A stretch of DNA of 64,000 bases from Alcaligenaceae bacterium. Its GTDB lineage: Bacteria > Pseudomonadota > Gammaproteobacteria > Burkholderiales > Burkholderiaceae_B. The number at the start of each line of letters is the position of its first letter. Within the stretch, counting starts at the first letter, position 1. The notes beneath the pieces are model-generated. The model was not told where the DNA came from. It was given only the letters and a program-made list of their open reading frames with translations, and ran no database searches. This document shows positions 7,933 to 17,220 of the stretch, piece by piece. The stretch is taken from NCBI GenBank assembly GCA_013416395.1, contig JACCEP010000001.1:124001-188000 (forward strand). The letters run 5' to 3'. The position numbers were made by a program, and so were the translations under genes.

Positions 7933-8981
7933 CAATCACTCTCCATGAAACGATCAGACTGAGCGAGCTCTTCGTCGAGCAAGACCAAGGTTTGTAGCTT
8001 TTCGAGGGCATCACCCTGCTCGACAACGACTCCATCCTTAGTGGGCTTCAGAGCAAAAAAACGATGCTCAACATTCGAGAAATCTTTCCCTAAAGCCAGT
8101 ATCTCTAGTTCACGTAGAAGAAACAACGAGTGGGTTGCAACAAACACCTGAATACCTTGCTGGCAAAGATGGTAGATCACATTAGCCACAAGCCGAATGA
8201 GCTTTGGGTTCAGGTTGGTCTCAGGCTCATCCCAGAACAGATACCCTTTATCTAGTAACGACCCTGTGCTGATCAGCCTTGCGATCATCGCCAGTTTTCT
8301 GAGCCCCTCTGCCACCAGTGGCATTTCCATATTGCCCTGACCGGGGATGCGAAGATAGAAACGACCATTCTTGTCGAGTACCACCTTGCCCCCCATCGCT
8401 TCCTCTAAAGGTTTCAGGATGCTGACGATTTGATTTTCACGCGGGCCTTTAAGGGCAAGTGCGCCAAGCAGCAGGCAAGTATCTCGGTAAGTTTCTTCAA
8501 ACTCCAGATAATGCCCCTCATAAACCGCCACAAAGTTCGGGTATATGGTCAGCAGTTCACGAGTCGGAAGGAATACGGGCACCTTCGACTGCCAAATTTT
8601 GGGTAATGTTTCAATCTGGACTTCGGACTTGCTGGAAGTCGCAAAGCCAAAAGAGCAATTAAGCCGGGGATCAGAGAACTTTAGCGCGACCTCACAACGT
8701 TCCCTCCCCTGTTTACGTCGGGCCAGACGTCCCAAAGATTCGGGACGCATTACATGAATCAATTTGTCTGCCAACACCTTCTGCAAGAGGGTTTTGGTCG
8801 GCTCACTTGCGGTTGGTTTTTTGCCTTCTTCCGCGCTCGCAGCCATTACTGAATAGACGACTTTGAGCAGGTGCGACTTGCCGCAGCCATTCTCGCCGAC
8901 AATGACATTAAGCCCTGGCGCGAAATTCAGCTCGACGTCCTGAAACACCGTCAAGTTTCTTGTTGAAAGCGACTTCAGCAT
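7932..8981 (-). CDS. RecF/SMC-like AAA ATPase of a two-gene module
   Basis: A 349-residue ATPase of the AAA_21/OLD-like, ABC-type class. Walker A is GENGCGKS (29-36), a signature-like stretch lies near 224-236 ([13 protein letters not shown]), Walker B is YLFWDE (D251, E252) with the D-loop ETNLNP, and the switch histidine is H284 in VATHS. The insert between Walker A and B (about 190 residues) is much shorter than the coiled coils of RecF/SMC. Such ATPases often pair with a nuclease or toxin effector in defence modules (OLD/Gabija, Septu, PARIS). Here the effector would be the overlapping small nuclease gene. There is no TOPRIM domain, so it is not a canonical OLD protein. Confidence 0.72.
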   Translation of the reverse strand: MLKSLSTRNLTVFQDVELNFAPGLNVIVGENGCGKSHLLKVVYSVMAASAEEGKKPTASEPTKTLLQKVLADKLIHVMRPESLGRLARRKQGRERCEVALKFSDPRLNCSFGFATSSKSEVQIETLPKIWQSKVPVFLPTRELLTIYPNFVAVYEGHYLEFEETYRDTCLLLGALALKGPRENQIVSILKPLEEAMGGKVVLDKNGRFYLRIPGQGNMEMPLVAEGLRKLAMIARLISTGSLLDKGYLFWDEPETNLNPKLIRLVANVIYHLCQQGIQVFVATHSLFLLRELEILALGKDFSNVEHRFFALKPTKDGVVVEQGDALEKLQTLVLLDEELAQSDRFMESD

Positions 8982-9184
8982 GCTGTCTCCTTAAAAGTCC
9001 AGGCCGTGCTGCTTACCTTTATGGCCAGCACCATACGAGGCAGTCACGATGACGTTCCATGAGTTGGCTAGGCTGCGTATAGCTATCCAATTCCCAGGCA
9101 TTCTTTCTGGGTCTGACTAACTGGTGGTGCCCCTCAAGACGTTTGGCGTGAAGCGTTGCATCGAAACACGATGGCAAGTTTAGG

Positions 9185-9217
9185 AAAAAAACATAAGCCC
9201 CTGATAAACAAGGGCTT
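9185..9217 (-). terminator. Rho-independent terminator after tRNA-Pro
   Basis: On the minus strand AAGCCC (9217-9212) and GGGCTT (9200-9195) pair around an 11-base loop and are followed, after three bases, by seven Ts (9191-9185). It begins 14 bases past the tRNA 3' end. Confidence 0.75.
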
Positions 9218-9230
9218 AATATAAAGCTAA

Positions 9231-9307
9231 TGGTCGGGGCGACATGATTCGAACATGCGACTCCTGCGTCCCGAACGCAGTACTCTACCAGGCTGAGCTA
9301 CGCCCCG
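9231..9307 (-). tRNA. tRNA-Pro (CGG)
   Basis: A 77-nt minus-strand tRNA. The acceptor stem CGGGGCG pairs with CGCCCCG, the D-arm contains AGCTCAGCCTGGTAGAG, and the anticodon arm CTGCG-TTCGGGA-CGCAG gives anticodon CGG. The T-arm has GTTCGAATC and CCA is encoded. It is followed by a good terminator. No copy of the tRNA 3' end was found near the ATPase-nuclease island, so integration at this tRNA is not proven. Confidence 0.95.
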
Positions 9308-9556
9308 ACGGGAGCGCTAAACTGCCAGCAAGTTTTGTGGAATACGGCTGACAGCCCCGGGAAAACCTTGTCAGCCATGTTTGACCAAGAAGGAATAAAA
9401 TTTTAACAAAAATTCATAAAAAGTGGGAACAACAGGCTTGATCAGGCGCAAACAAATGCTTTCACCAAAGCTGGCCAGCACAGACGAACCAGATGCCTGC
9501 GTGTGCACCACTGCCAAGGCCAAAAAGGCCATTGACGACAATGCACACGGCCTTAA

Positions 9557-10504
9557 TTAACGATCACGTTCAACGGCGAAGGCACAAAAACTAAGCAGCA
9601 TTTCTTGGTGTGCAGAAGCCGGAAATTCAGCAAGGGCCTGGCGGGCCAGCTCGGCTTCAGCCACGGCAGCCGCGCGCGTATAGCCCAGCGCGTCGGTGTC
9701 GCGAATGGCCTGCGCCACAGCGGCGAAATCACCCTCACCGTGGCGAATGGCGTCTTGCACCAGTTGCCGCTGCTCTGCAGTACCGATTTCCATAACACGT
9801 ATAAGGGGCAAAGTGGGCTTGCCTTCGCGCAAATCGTCGCCCACGTTTTTGCCCAATGCTTCGGCATCACCGGTGTAATCGAGCACATCGTCAATCAGCT
9901 GAAAAGCGGTGCCAATATGCCGGCCATAGGTGGCGGCGGCGGTTTGCTGAGCCTGGCTGGCGCCGGCGACGATGGCGCCAACCTGGGCCGCTGCCTCAAA
10001 GAGCTTGGCCGTTTTATAGCGCACCACTTGCAAATAACGATCAAGCGAGACCTCGGGGTCATGCACATTAAGCAGTTGCAGCACCTCGCCCTCGGCAATG
10101 ACCGTGGTGGCGGCAGACAGCACCGACATGGCGTGCATGGAGTCAGACTCGACCATCATCTCAAACGATCGCGAGTACAGGTAGTCACCCACCAGTACGC
10201 TGGCCGCATTGCCAAACATGGCATTGGCGGTACTGCGCCCTCGGCGCAGGTCGGATTCGTCAACCACATCGTCATGTAGCAGGGTGGCGGTGTGAATGAA
10301 CTCAACAACCGCCGCCAGCAGATGATGCGTGTTGCCTTGATAACCCAGCGCCTTCGCCACCAGCAAAAGTAATGCCGGCCGCATGCGCTTGCCGCCAGCA
10401 CCGACAATGTACTCACCAATGGTGCGGATAAGAACGACATCGGAATCGAGGCGGGCGCGGATGACCGCGTCAACCGCTTTCATGTCGTCAGAAATGGGGG
10501 ACAT
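9557..10504 (-). CDS. ispB: Octaprenyl diphosphate synthase IspB
   Basis: A trans-prenyltransferase that builds the ubiquinone side chain by adding isopentenyl diphosphate units to farnesyl diphosphate. Both aspartate-rich motifs are present: DDVVD (78-82, in LLHDDVVDESDLRRG) and DDVLD (205-209), plus GGKRMRP for pyrophosphate binding. I chose the ATG at 10504 (MSPISDDMKAVD); a TTG at 10522 would add six residues and no start has a convincing ribosome-binding site. Chain length (C8) is inferred from the betaproteobacterial context. The gene is divergent from the DUF815 ATPase. The usual neighbours rplU and rpmA are not present. A weak AAGGCC hairpin lies just past the stop codon. Confidence 0.92.
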   Translation of the reverse strand: MSPISDDMKAVDAVIRARLDSDVVLIRTIGEYIVGAGGKRMRPALLLLVAKALGYQGNTHHLLAAVVEFIHTATLLHDDVVDESDLRRGRSTANAMFGNAASVLVGDYLYSRSFEMMVESDSMHAMSVLSAATTVIAEGEVLQLLNVHDPEVSLDRYLQVVRYKTAKLFEAAAQVGAIVAGASQAQQTAAATYGRHIGTAFQLIDDVLDYTGDAEALGKNVGDDLREGKPTLPLIRVMEIGTAEQRQLVQDAIRHGEGDFAAVAQAIRDTDALGYTRAAAVAEAELARQALAEFPASAHQEMLLSFCAFAVERDR

Positions 10505-10691
10505 TAAATCGGAGAGGCTCAAAACATGGTCCGGCGAGAAGTGGATAGAACGTTGCTAGACATACCAAGTGGAGGATTATACGTGAGCGCGCCCTTGCAC
10601 ACGCTACCCACCACACCTGCAGCTCAAGATAAGCTGGGCCAAATTAGCGATAATGCTTCTTTTGTCCGAAAAAATTCTGCTGGAGACATCT

Positions 10692-11564
10692 GTGAATTCA
10701 TACGACCTGTCCACGCTGATCAGCCGAGCCGAGCGCGTTCTCGCCCAGCTCGAGGCCTGGCTGCCCCCTGCCCCTCCCGAAATAGACTGGTCTGCCCAGG
10801 CCTACCGGTGGCGCAAGCGGGGCGCACGCGGCTGGCTTGACGCCGTGCGCAACGTATCCAGCATCAATCTTGAAGACCTGCAGCATGTAGAGCGCCAAAA
10901 AGACATTATTGATCGCAACACACGGCATTTTCTCGAAAAAAGACCGGCCAACAACGTGCTCATGACAGGTGCGCGCGGCACAGGCAAAAGCTCGCTGGTC
11001 AAGGCCATGCTGGCCGCGTACGGCGAAAAAGGCCTGCGGCTGATCGAAGTCGACAAATCTGACATGGGCGATCTGGGCGATATTGTTGACCTTGTCAGCC
11101 AACGCCCCGAACGCTTTATCGTCTTCTGCGACGATCTGTCGTTTGAGGAAGGCGAGCCCGGCTACAAGGCGCTCAAATCCGTACTCGACGGATCAATCAG
11201 TGCCTCCGGTGACAATGTGCTCATCTATGCCACCTCGAACCGACGTCATCTCATGCCCGAATACATGAGCGAGAACCTGACCGCAAAACACCAGACTGAC
11301 GGCGAAATTCACCCTGGCGAAACGGTAGAAGAAAAAATATCACTGTCTGAGCGATTCGGGCTGTGGTTATCGTTCTACCCCTTCAAACAGGATGACTACC
11401 TGGACATCGTCAACTACTGGCTAGGTGTTCATGGCTGCTCACCCGAAAGCATTGCGACATCGCGTACCGAAGCACTGCAATGGGCGCTGGAGCGCGGGTC
11501 ACGCTCAGGACGTGTAGCCCGCCAGTTTGCCCGTGACTGGGCAGCACGACAATTCAGTGCTTGA
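10692..11564 (+). CDS. DUF815 family ATP-binding protein
   Basis: A AAA-like ATPase of the DUF815 family, about 290 residues from the chosen GTG. Walker A is GARGTGKS (93-100), Walker B FIVFCDDLSF, and a sensor-like segment YATSNRRHL follows with the family's ENLT element. A GGAGA lies 5 nt before the GTG at 10692. The upstream ATG at 10653 lacks any ribosome-binding site and adds an untypical hydrophobic leader (MLLLSEKILLETS), so GTG is preferred. The family is widespread and uncharacterised. The gene is followed after 12 bases by the Nudix fusion gene, and this pairing is common in Burkholderiales. Confidence 0.85.
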   Translation: MNSYDLSTLISRAERVLAQLEAWLPPAPPEIDWSAQAYRWRKRGARGWLDAVRNVSSINLEDLQHVERQKDIIDRNTRHFLEKRPANNVLMTGARGTGKSSLVKAMLAAYGEKGLRLIEVDKSDMGDLGDIVDLVSQRPERFIVFCDDLSFEEGEPGYKALKSVLDGSISASGDNVLIYATSNRRHLMPEYMSENLTAKHQTDGEIHPGETVEEKISLSERFGLWLSFYPFKQDDYLDIVNYWLGVHGCSPESIATSRTEALQWALERGSRSGRVARQFARDWAARQFSA

Positions 11565-11576
11565 GCAGGCTTATCA

Positions 11577-12614
11577 ATGAGCAAACCATTTATTGATGTT
11601 GCCGCAGGCCTGATCCTGCGGCCAGACGGCTCGCTATTGCTTGGGCAACGCCCCGAAGGCAAGCCATGGTCGGGCTGGTGGGAACTGCCCGGCGGCAAAA
11701 TCGAACAGGGCGAGTCGGTGCTGCAGGCGCTGGCGCGCGAGCTGAACGAAGAGCTGGGTATTACGGTTACCGAAGCCACACCCTGGGTCACCTATACCCA
11801 TGAATACCCCAAAAACATTGTGCGCCTGGCTTTTTGCCGCGTTACTGGCTGGGAGGGCGAGCCTCAAGGCCTTGAAGGTCAGTCGCTGGCATGGGTAAAC
11901 CCAAAGCTGCCCACGCTCAATGTGGGGCCGTTACTGCCCGCCACACTGCCCCCGTTGCGATGGATGCGACTGCCAGAGCGCTATCTGATCACCGCCATCA
12001 ACACCTACGACGGGCTGCCAGCTTATCTTGAAACCTTGTCGCAGGCGCTGCAAAACGGCATAGCGCTGGTGCAGTTCCGCGAGCCAGGCACCGCCATTAC
12101 GGCCGAGCAACGGCGCGAGGCTTTTGTACAGGTCTTGCAATGCTGCCGACATTACGGTGCACGCTGCCTCGTCAACAGCGTACACCCCGAAACTTGGTGG
12201 GCCGAAGCAGATGGCGTGCATTTCAGGGCCACTGATGCCCTCAGTCGCTACACCGCTGCCGCCACACCTGCTCGTACAGACAGCCCGGCAGACACCCCAC
12301 GCCACACCAAAGAAGGGGATGTGGCCGCCGATGTCACCGCCCCCACCCTCCGTCTGACAGGCGTTTCTGCCCATACGAAAGAAGAACTGCATGCCGCACT
12401 GGCATTGGATGCCGATTTTGTGATGATCGGTCATGTGCTCGACACTCCGTCACACCCCGGTGAACCTGGCATAGGCTGGGCCCGCTTTGCCCAGTTGGCA
12501 CGAGAGGCCGGCTTGCCGGCTTTTGCCATAGGCGGGCAGTCACCGGCAACCCTGGCCGAGGCGCAGCAGCATGGCGCCCACGGCATTGCGGGCATCCGCT
12601 ACCTGGCAGGCTAA
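11577..12614 (+). CDS. Nudix hydrolase (MutT) fused to a thiamine phosphate synthase-like domain
   Basis: A 345-residue two-domain protein. Residues 1-130 hold a MutT-type Nudix fold with a perfect Nudix box from G40 to I62 (GX5EX7REUXEEXGU: G40, E46, R54, E55, E58, E59). Residues about 135-345 form a ThiE/TenI-like barrel (VQFREPG; ARCLVNS; FVMIGHVL; PAFAIGG). The Nudix half should hydrolyse 8-oxo-dGTP and so prevent mutation. The ThiE-like half keeps the barrel motifs but carries an unusual proline- and threonine-rich insert of about 30 residues (about 223-253). This fusion is known in proteobacteria; the barrel's function is unproven. Confidence 0.88.
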   Translation: MSKPFIDVAAGLILRPDGSLLLGQRPEGKPWSGWWELPGGKIEQGESVLQALARELNEELGITVTEATPWVTYTHEYPKNIVRLAFCRVTGWEGEPQGLEGQSLAWVNPKLPTLNVGPLLPATLPPLRWMRLPERYLITAINTYDGLPAYLETLSQALQNGIALVQFREPGTAITAEQRREAFVQVLQCCRHYGARCLVNSVHPETWWAEADGVHFRATDALSRYTAAATPARTDSPADTPRHTKEGDVAADVTAPTLRLTGVSAHTKEELHAALALDADFVMIGHVLDTPSHPGEPGIGWARFAQLAREAGLPAFAIGGQSPATLAEAQQHGAHGIAGIRYLAG

Positions 12615-14110
12615 CCCGGTTGGCTGGGCGTTGCAGCCTCATCAAGCTGCTGCACATCCCAGCCGCCCCCCAGCGCGGCAATTAAGAGCACACTGGCCGC
12701 CAGTCGATCTGACTGCAATGAGAGCGCCGATTGTTCGGCATTCAGGGCTGACGTTTGCACCTGCACCACACTCAGGTAGTCAATCAGGCCAGCGTCATAC
12801 TGATTTTGTGTCAGGCGCAGCGACTCACGAGCGGCTGCCAGGGCCCGACCCTGCGTAGCCTGTTGCTGCGCCATCACTGCCAGTTGCACCAGGTAATCTT
12901 CCACCTCTCGCAACGCAGTCAGTACGGTCTGACGATATGATGCCGTTTGGGCGTCATAGGCAGCGCGGGCTTGATCCAGTTGTGCTTGGCGTGCGCCGCC
13001 GTCAAAAATCGTCAGGGCCAGCGCTGGCCCCAGCGACCAGAACTGCGCTGGTGCCGCCAGCAACTGGGCCCACTGCGCACTGCGGAACCCTCCTTGCGCC
13101 GACAGCGTCAGGTCTGGAAACCAGGCGGCCTGCGCCACCCCGATGTTGGCATTGGCCTGCGCCGTGAGCCGTTCTGCAGACGCCACATCTGGCCGCCGCT
13201 GCAGCAACTGCGCCGGCACGCCCACCGGAACCACCGGCGCTTTCAACGTGTCACGAGTTTCAGCCAGTGAAAACTGCGACGGGGCAAGCCCTTGCAGCAC
13301 GGCAATCGCATGCTCATACTGGGCTCGCTGCCAGGTCAGTGCCTGCAACTGCACACGCGCATTTTCAAGCTGAGTGCGAGATGCCTCAACATCCGCCTGC
13401 GCGGCAACACCTGCTGCAAGGCGGTTTTGTGTGGTGGTAAGCGAACGTTCGTAGACATCAACGGTTTGGCGCAGCAAACGCTGCTGGGCATCGGCAAAAC
13501 GCAGGTTGAAATAAGTTTGGGCGAGCGTAGACTGCATGCTGAGCCGCACATTGGCAACATCGGCGGCGCTGGCCTGAACGCCTGCGCGGCTTGCCTCTAC
13601 CGACCGGCGCACTTCACCCCATAAGTCAGGCTCCCAGCTAACTGTACCGCCAAGCTGATACTGATTGGTGGGGCCGCCCGTAGCCCTGACAGTCTGGTTA
13701 CCTCCGCCTGAGCGGGTGCCCGAGCCCGACGCACCTATCACCGGAAACAGCCCTGAACGCGCCGATTGCAGCAAGGCCTGCGCCTGTCGGTACTGCGCCT
13801 CGGCCTGCGCGATATCGAGATTATCGTCTTGCAGAACTTGCATCAGGTTGGTGAGGACCGGGTCGTTAAACAAAACCCACCAGTCACTTCGCAAGGTGGC
13901 AGCGTCTGGCTGGGCCTGCACCCAGCCTTTGTTAAGCTGGCCGCCGGCATTGGCCTGCGCCGCCTCTTTGTACACAGCCCCCACGTCCAGCGTGGGCCGC
14001 TGGTAATCCGGCCCAACAGCACAGGCTGCCAGCACGGCACAGGTAATGGCCACCATGCTCATCCGGGCAGGCAAGGCTAGACGACGGTAGGGTTCAGACT
14101 TTATTTTCAT
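12611..14110 (-). CDS. Outer membrane efflux lipoprotein, NodT/OprM type
   Basis: A 499-residue outer membrane channel of the NodT/OprM branch. It has a lipoprotein signal with C30 in VLAAC, followed by AVGPDYQRP, typical of the family, and two OEP repeats with long coiled segments. The ATG at 14110 overlaps the stop of the upstream RND gene as ATGA; a longer frame upstream lies inside that gene. It completes the tripartite pump encoded by the three genes before it and forms the exit duct. Its 3' end overlaps the convergent Nudix fusion gene by 4 bases. Confidence 0.9.
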   Translation of the reverse strand: MKIKSEPYRRLALPARMSMVAITCAVLAACAVGPDYQRPTLDVGAVYKEAAQANAGGQLNKGWVQAQPDAATLRSDWWVLFNDPVLTNLMQVLQDDNLDIAQAEAQYRQAQALLQSARSGLFPVIGASGSGTRSGGGNQTVRATGGPTNQYQLGGTVSWEPDLWGEVRRSVEASRAGVQASAADVANVRLSMQSTLAQTYFNLRFADAQQRLLRQTVDVYERSLTTTQNRLAAGVAAQADVEASRTQLENARVQLQALTWQRAQYEHAIAVLQGLAPSQFSLAETRDTLKAPVVPVGVPAQLLQRRPDVASAERLTAQANANIGVAQAAWFPDLTLSAQGGFRSAQWAQLLAAPAQFWSLGPALALTIFDGGARQAQLDQARAAYDAQTASYRQTVLTALREVEDYLVQLAVMAQQQATQGRALAAARESLRLTQNQYDAGLIDYLSVVQVQTSALNAEQSALSLQSDRLAASVLLIAALGGGWDVQQLDEAATPSQPG

Positions 14111-17100
14111 TGCTCTTCCTGAATCTGCGCCGCGCTCACTTTGCCGCGCCGACGGTTTACCCAAAGGCGGAATTGGTCCAGATACAAATACACCACCGGC
14201 GTGGTGTACAGCGTAAGCATCTGGCTGACAATCAGGCCTCCTACAATGGTGACCCCCAGCGGGCGCCGCATTTCAGAGCCTGCGCCAGTTGCCAGAATAA
14301 GCGGTAAAGCCCCCAGAATAGCCGACAGTGTAGTCATCATAATGGGCCTGAACCTGACCAGGCATGCCTGATAAATGGCCTCTCTGGAAGACAGCCGCTC
14401 ACGCCGCTCCGCAAGCAAGGCATAGTCGACCATCATGATGGCGTTCTTCTTGACGATACCGATAAGCAGAAAAATGCCGATCAGCGCAATCAGCGAAAAA
14501 TCTTCGCCCACCATTATCAATGCAAGTAGTGCACCAATGCCCGCCGAGGGTAGCGTAGACAGAATCGTGATCGGGTGCACGTAGCTTTCATACAGCATGC
14601 CCAACACTATGTACATGGTGACGAGCGCCCCCAGAATCAGCCAGGGTTGCCGCGACAATGTGTCTTGCAGCATCTGCGCCTCGCCCAGAAAGCCCGCCTG
14701 AATCTGATCGGAAGGCAAGCCGGTGCGCGCTACAGCCTGATCGATGGCCTGCGTTGCCTGGTCCAGCGACACGCCGGGTGCCAGGCTGAAAGAAATACTT
14801 TCTGATGCCAGCAAGCCCTGATGCCTTACGCTGAGCGGCGCACTGCCCACCTCAAAGCGCGTAAAGGCCGATAAGGGCACACGATTGCCTTGCGCAGTCA
14901 ACACTTCAACCTGCTTGAGCGATTCAGCATCCTGCGCATAGGGCGTATCCACACCCATAATCACATGGTACTGATTCAGCGGCCCGTAAATTACCGACAC
15001 CTGACGCATGCTAAATGAGTTGTTCAGTGTGGACGCAATCAGCGACATATCAACGCCCAGTCGCGTCGCGGCGTCGCGGTCAATAACCAGTTCAACGCGC
15101 CTGCCCTTGTCTTCAATGTCAGAGTCGACATCAACCAGCTCGGGAAGACCCACCATGGCACGCTGAACCTGCGGCAGCCATGTTTTCAGCACTGTCAGAT
15201 CGCTAGCCATCAACGTGTAGCTGTAAGACCCGCTGCCTCCCTGTGTTCCGCCCACAAAAATATCTTGCTGAGGAATCAAGGTGAGCCGGGCCCCAGGTAC
15301 ACCGCTAAACTTCGGTCGCAATCGATTGACTACGTCTGTCGCGCTAAGCTTGCGCTCGGACAAAGGCTTGAGCTGAATCATGAGAAACGACGAGTTGCTT
15401 CCCCCGCGCCCGCTCGCAAAGCCCGCTACCGTTTCAATGGCAGGATCCTGCAACAGGATGTCGCGAAAGTGGTCAAGACGGGGGCGCATGGCCCTGAAAG
15501 AAGTACCCTGATCAACCCGGAAAAAACCTAGCAGCTGCCCCGTATCTTGTTGCGGCAAAAAGCCTTTGGGCACCACCGCGTAGAGATACAGGTTTAGCCC
15601 CACGGTTGCGGCGAGCAAAAGCATCATGATCCGGCCATGCCCCAGCGCCCATCCAAGCGATCGCCGGTATCCACGCCATGCCATCGAACCCAGCATGTTG
15701 AAAAACCGTGTCAGCAATCCGGCTCGGGCGGGTTCTGTATCACTGCGTCGCAACAGCTGTGCACACATCATTGGCGTAACCGTTACTGAAATCACCAGGG
15801 AAATCAGTACAGCCACCGAAAGCGTGACGGCAAACTCTTTGAACAGGCGGCCAATCAAGCCACCCATGAACAACATGGGAATAAACACTGCTACCAGCGA
15901 CAAACTCATCGCCAGTACCGTAAAACCCACTTCTCTAAGGCCTCGAAGTGAAGCGCGCAGTGGTGTTGCGCCACGCTCCATGTGCCGCATAATGTTCTCG
16001 AGCACCACAATGGCATCATCGACCACAAACCCGGTGGCCACGATCAACGCCATCAGCGACACGGTGTTGAGCGTGAACCCCGCCCAAAGCATGAACGCGA
16101 AGGTAGTAATTAGCGAAGCCGGTACCGCAATGGCCGGCACAAGTGCCGCGCGTATATTACGCAAAAACAAGAGCACCACAAGCACCACCAGTACGACGGC
16201 AATTAGCAGCGTAATCTCTGCCTCATGCAAGGAAGCGCGTATGCTGGGCGAGCGATCCTGGGCCACGGTCAGCGTAACGTGTGCGGGCAACATGGCTTCG
16301 AAAGCCGGGAGCTGTTCACGTATGGCATCAACGGTTTCAATGATGTTGGCAGACGCCTGCCTGCGAACCAGCAACAACACGCCGGGACGGCCATTGAAAA
16401 ACCCCACGCTGAACTCATTTTCAACGGCATCCTCGACACGGGCAACATCTTCAAGCCGGATGGGAGCACCGTCACGCCAGGCAACAATCAATGGTTTGTA
16501 CTGTTCAGCACGGGTCAGTTGCCCGCCCGAATTCAACTGCCAGTTGTACTCATCGTTTTCAACCACCCCATTGGGGCGCATGCTGTTTGCCTGCGACAGC
16601 GTGGTTCGCACCTCATCCAGCGCAACGCCTGCAGCCGTGAGCGCCTTTGGGTTCAGGCTGACGCGAACGGCCGGCAATGAGCTGCCCCCGACCTCAACCT
16701 CGCCAACGCCCACAACCTGCGACAACTTCTGCGCAAGCACGGTGTCAGCAACGTCATACAACTGCCCCTGAGTCGCCGTGGCCGATGTCAGTGCCAGCAC
16801 CATGACGGGTGCTGATGACGGGTTAACTTTGTGATACGTAGGATTGTTGCGCAGCCCCGAAGGCAGTAGCGTGCGCGCCGCGTTAATGGCGGCCTGAACA
16901 TCGCGGGCCGCCGCATTAATGTTGCGGTCAAGGTCAAACATGAGCTGAATGCGCGTCGACCCTTCAGAGCTGCGGGAACTCATCTCGCTAATGCCTGCGA
17001 TTGAGCCCAGTGATTGCTCCAGTGGCGTTGCCACACTGGACGCCATGGTTTCCGGGCTGGCCCCGGACATACTGGCTGATACCGAAATCATCGGAAAATC

Positions 17101-17220
17101 AATCTGCGGCAAAGGCGACACCGGTAATACCAACAGCGCCAGCACGCCGGCGAGCACCATTGCCGCGCAAAGCAAAGTGGTGGCTACCGGGCGCATGACG
17201 AACACGGCGAGCATACGCAT
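14107..17220 (-). CDS. mdtC: RND multidrug efflux permease, MdtC type
   Basis: A 1037-residue RND inner-membrane proton antiporter with the usual 12 helices and two large periplasmic loops. The N-terminus FVMRPVATTLLCAAMVLAGV and the TM4 segment [13 protein letters not shown] (proton-relay aspartates) are clear. It starts by TAATG overlap with the mdtB-like stop. In E. coli MdtB and MdtC form a B2C heterotrimer, and the presence of two adjacent different permeases here implies the same. Export of bile-salt-like or novobiocin-like compounds is known for the family; substrates here are unknown. Confidence 0.92.
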   Translation of the reverse strand: MRMLAVFVMRPVATTLLCAAMVLAGVLALLVLPVSPLPQIDFPMISVSASMSGASPETMASSVATPLEQSLGSIAGISEMSSRSSEGSTRIQLMFDLDRNINAAARDVQAAINAARTLLPSGLRNNPTYHKVNPSSAPVMVLALTSATATQGQLYDVADTVLAQKLSQVVGVGEVEVGGSSLPAVRVSLNPKALTAAGVALDEVRTTLSQANSMRPNGVVENDEYNWQLNSGGQLTRAEQYKPLIVAWRDGAPIRLEDVARVEDAVENEFSVGFFNGRPGVLLLVRRQASANIIETVDAIREQLPAFEAMLPAHVTLTVAQDRSPSIRASLHEAEITLLIAVVLVVLVVLLFLRNIRAALVPAIAVPASLITTFAFMLWAGFTLNTVSLMALIVATGFVVDDAIVVLENIMRHMERGATPLRASLRGLREVGFTVLAMSLSLVAVFIPMLFMGGLIGRLFKEFAVTLSVAVLISLVISVTVTPMMCAQLLRRSDTEPARAGLLTRFFNMLGSMAWRGYRRSLGWALGHGRIMMLLLAATVGLNLYLYAVVPKGFLPQQDTGQLLGFFRVDQGTSFRAMRPRLDHFRDILLQDPAIETVAGFASGRGGSNSSFLMIQLKPLSERKLSATDVVNRLRPKFSGVPGARLTLIPQQDIFVGGTQGGSGSYSYTLMASDLTVLKTWLPQVQRAMVGLPELVDVDSDIEDKGRRVELVIDRDAATRLGVDMSLIASTLNNSFSMRQVSVIYGPLNQYHVIMGVDTPYAQDAESLKQVEVLTAQGNRVPLSAFTRFEVGSAPLSVRHQGLLASESISFSLAPGVSLDQATQAIDQAVARTGLPSDQIQAGFLGEAQMLQDTLSRQPWLILGALVTMYIVLGMLYESYVHPITILSTLPSAGIGALLALIMVGEDFSLIALIGIFLLIGIVKKNAIMMVDYALLAERRERLSSREAIYQACLVRFRPIMMTTLSAILGALPLILATGAGSEMRRPLGVTIVGGLIVSQMLTLYTTPVVYLYLDQFRLWVNRRRGKVSAAQIQEEQ

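Noticed and set aside
9231-9307. tRNA-Pro as an integration site for the ATPase-nuclease island
   Set aside because: No duplicate of the tRNA 3' end and no integrase were found on either side.
15626-16771. 381-codon plus-strand reading frame
   Set aside because: It is the antisense shadow of the mdtC-like gene; the protein is low in recognisable structure while the opposite strand is a perfect RND permease.
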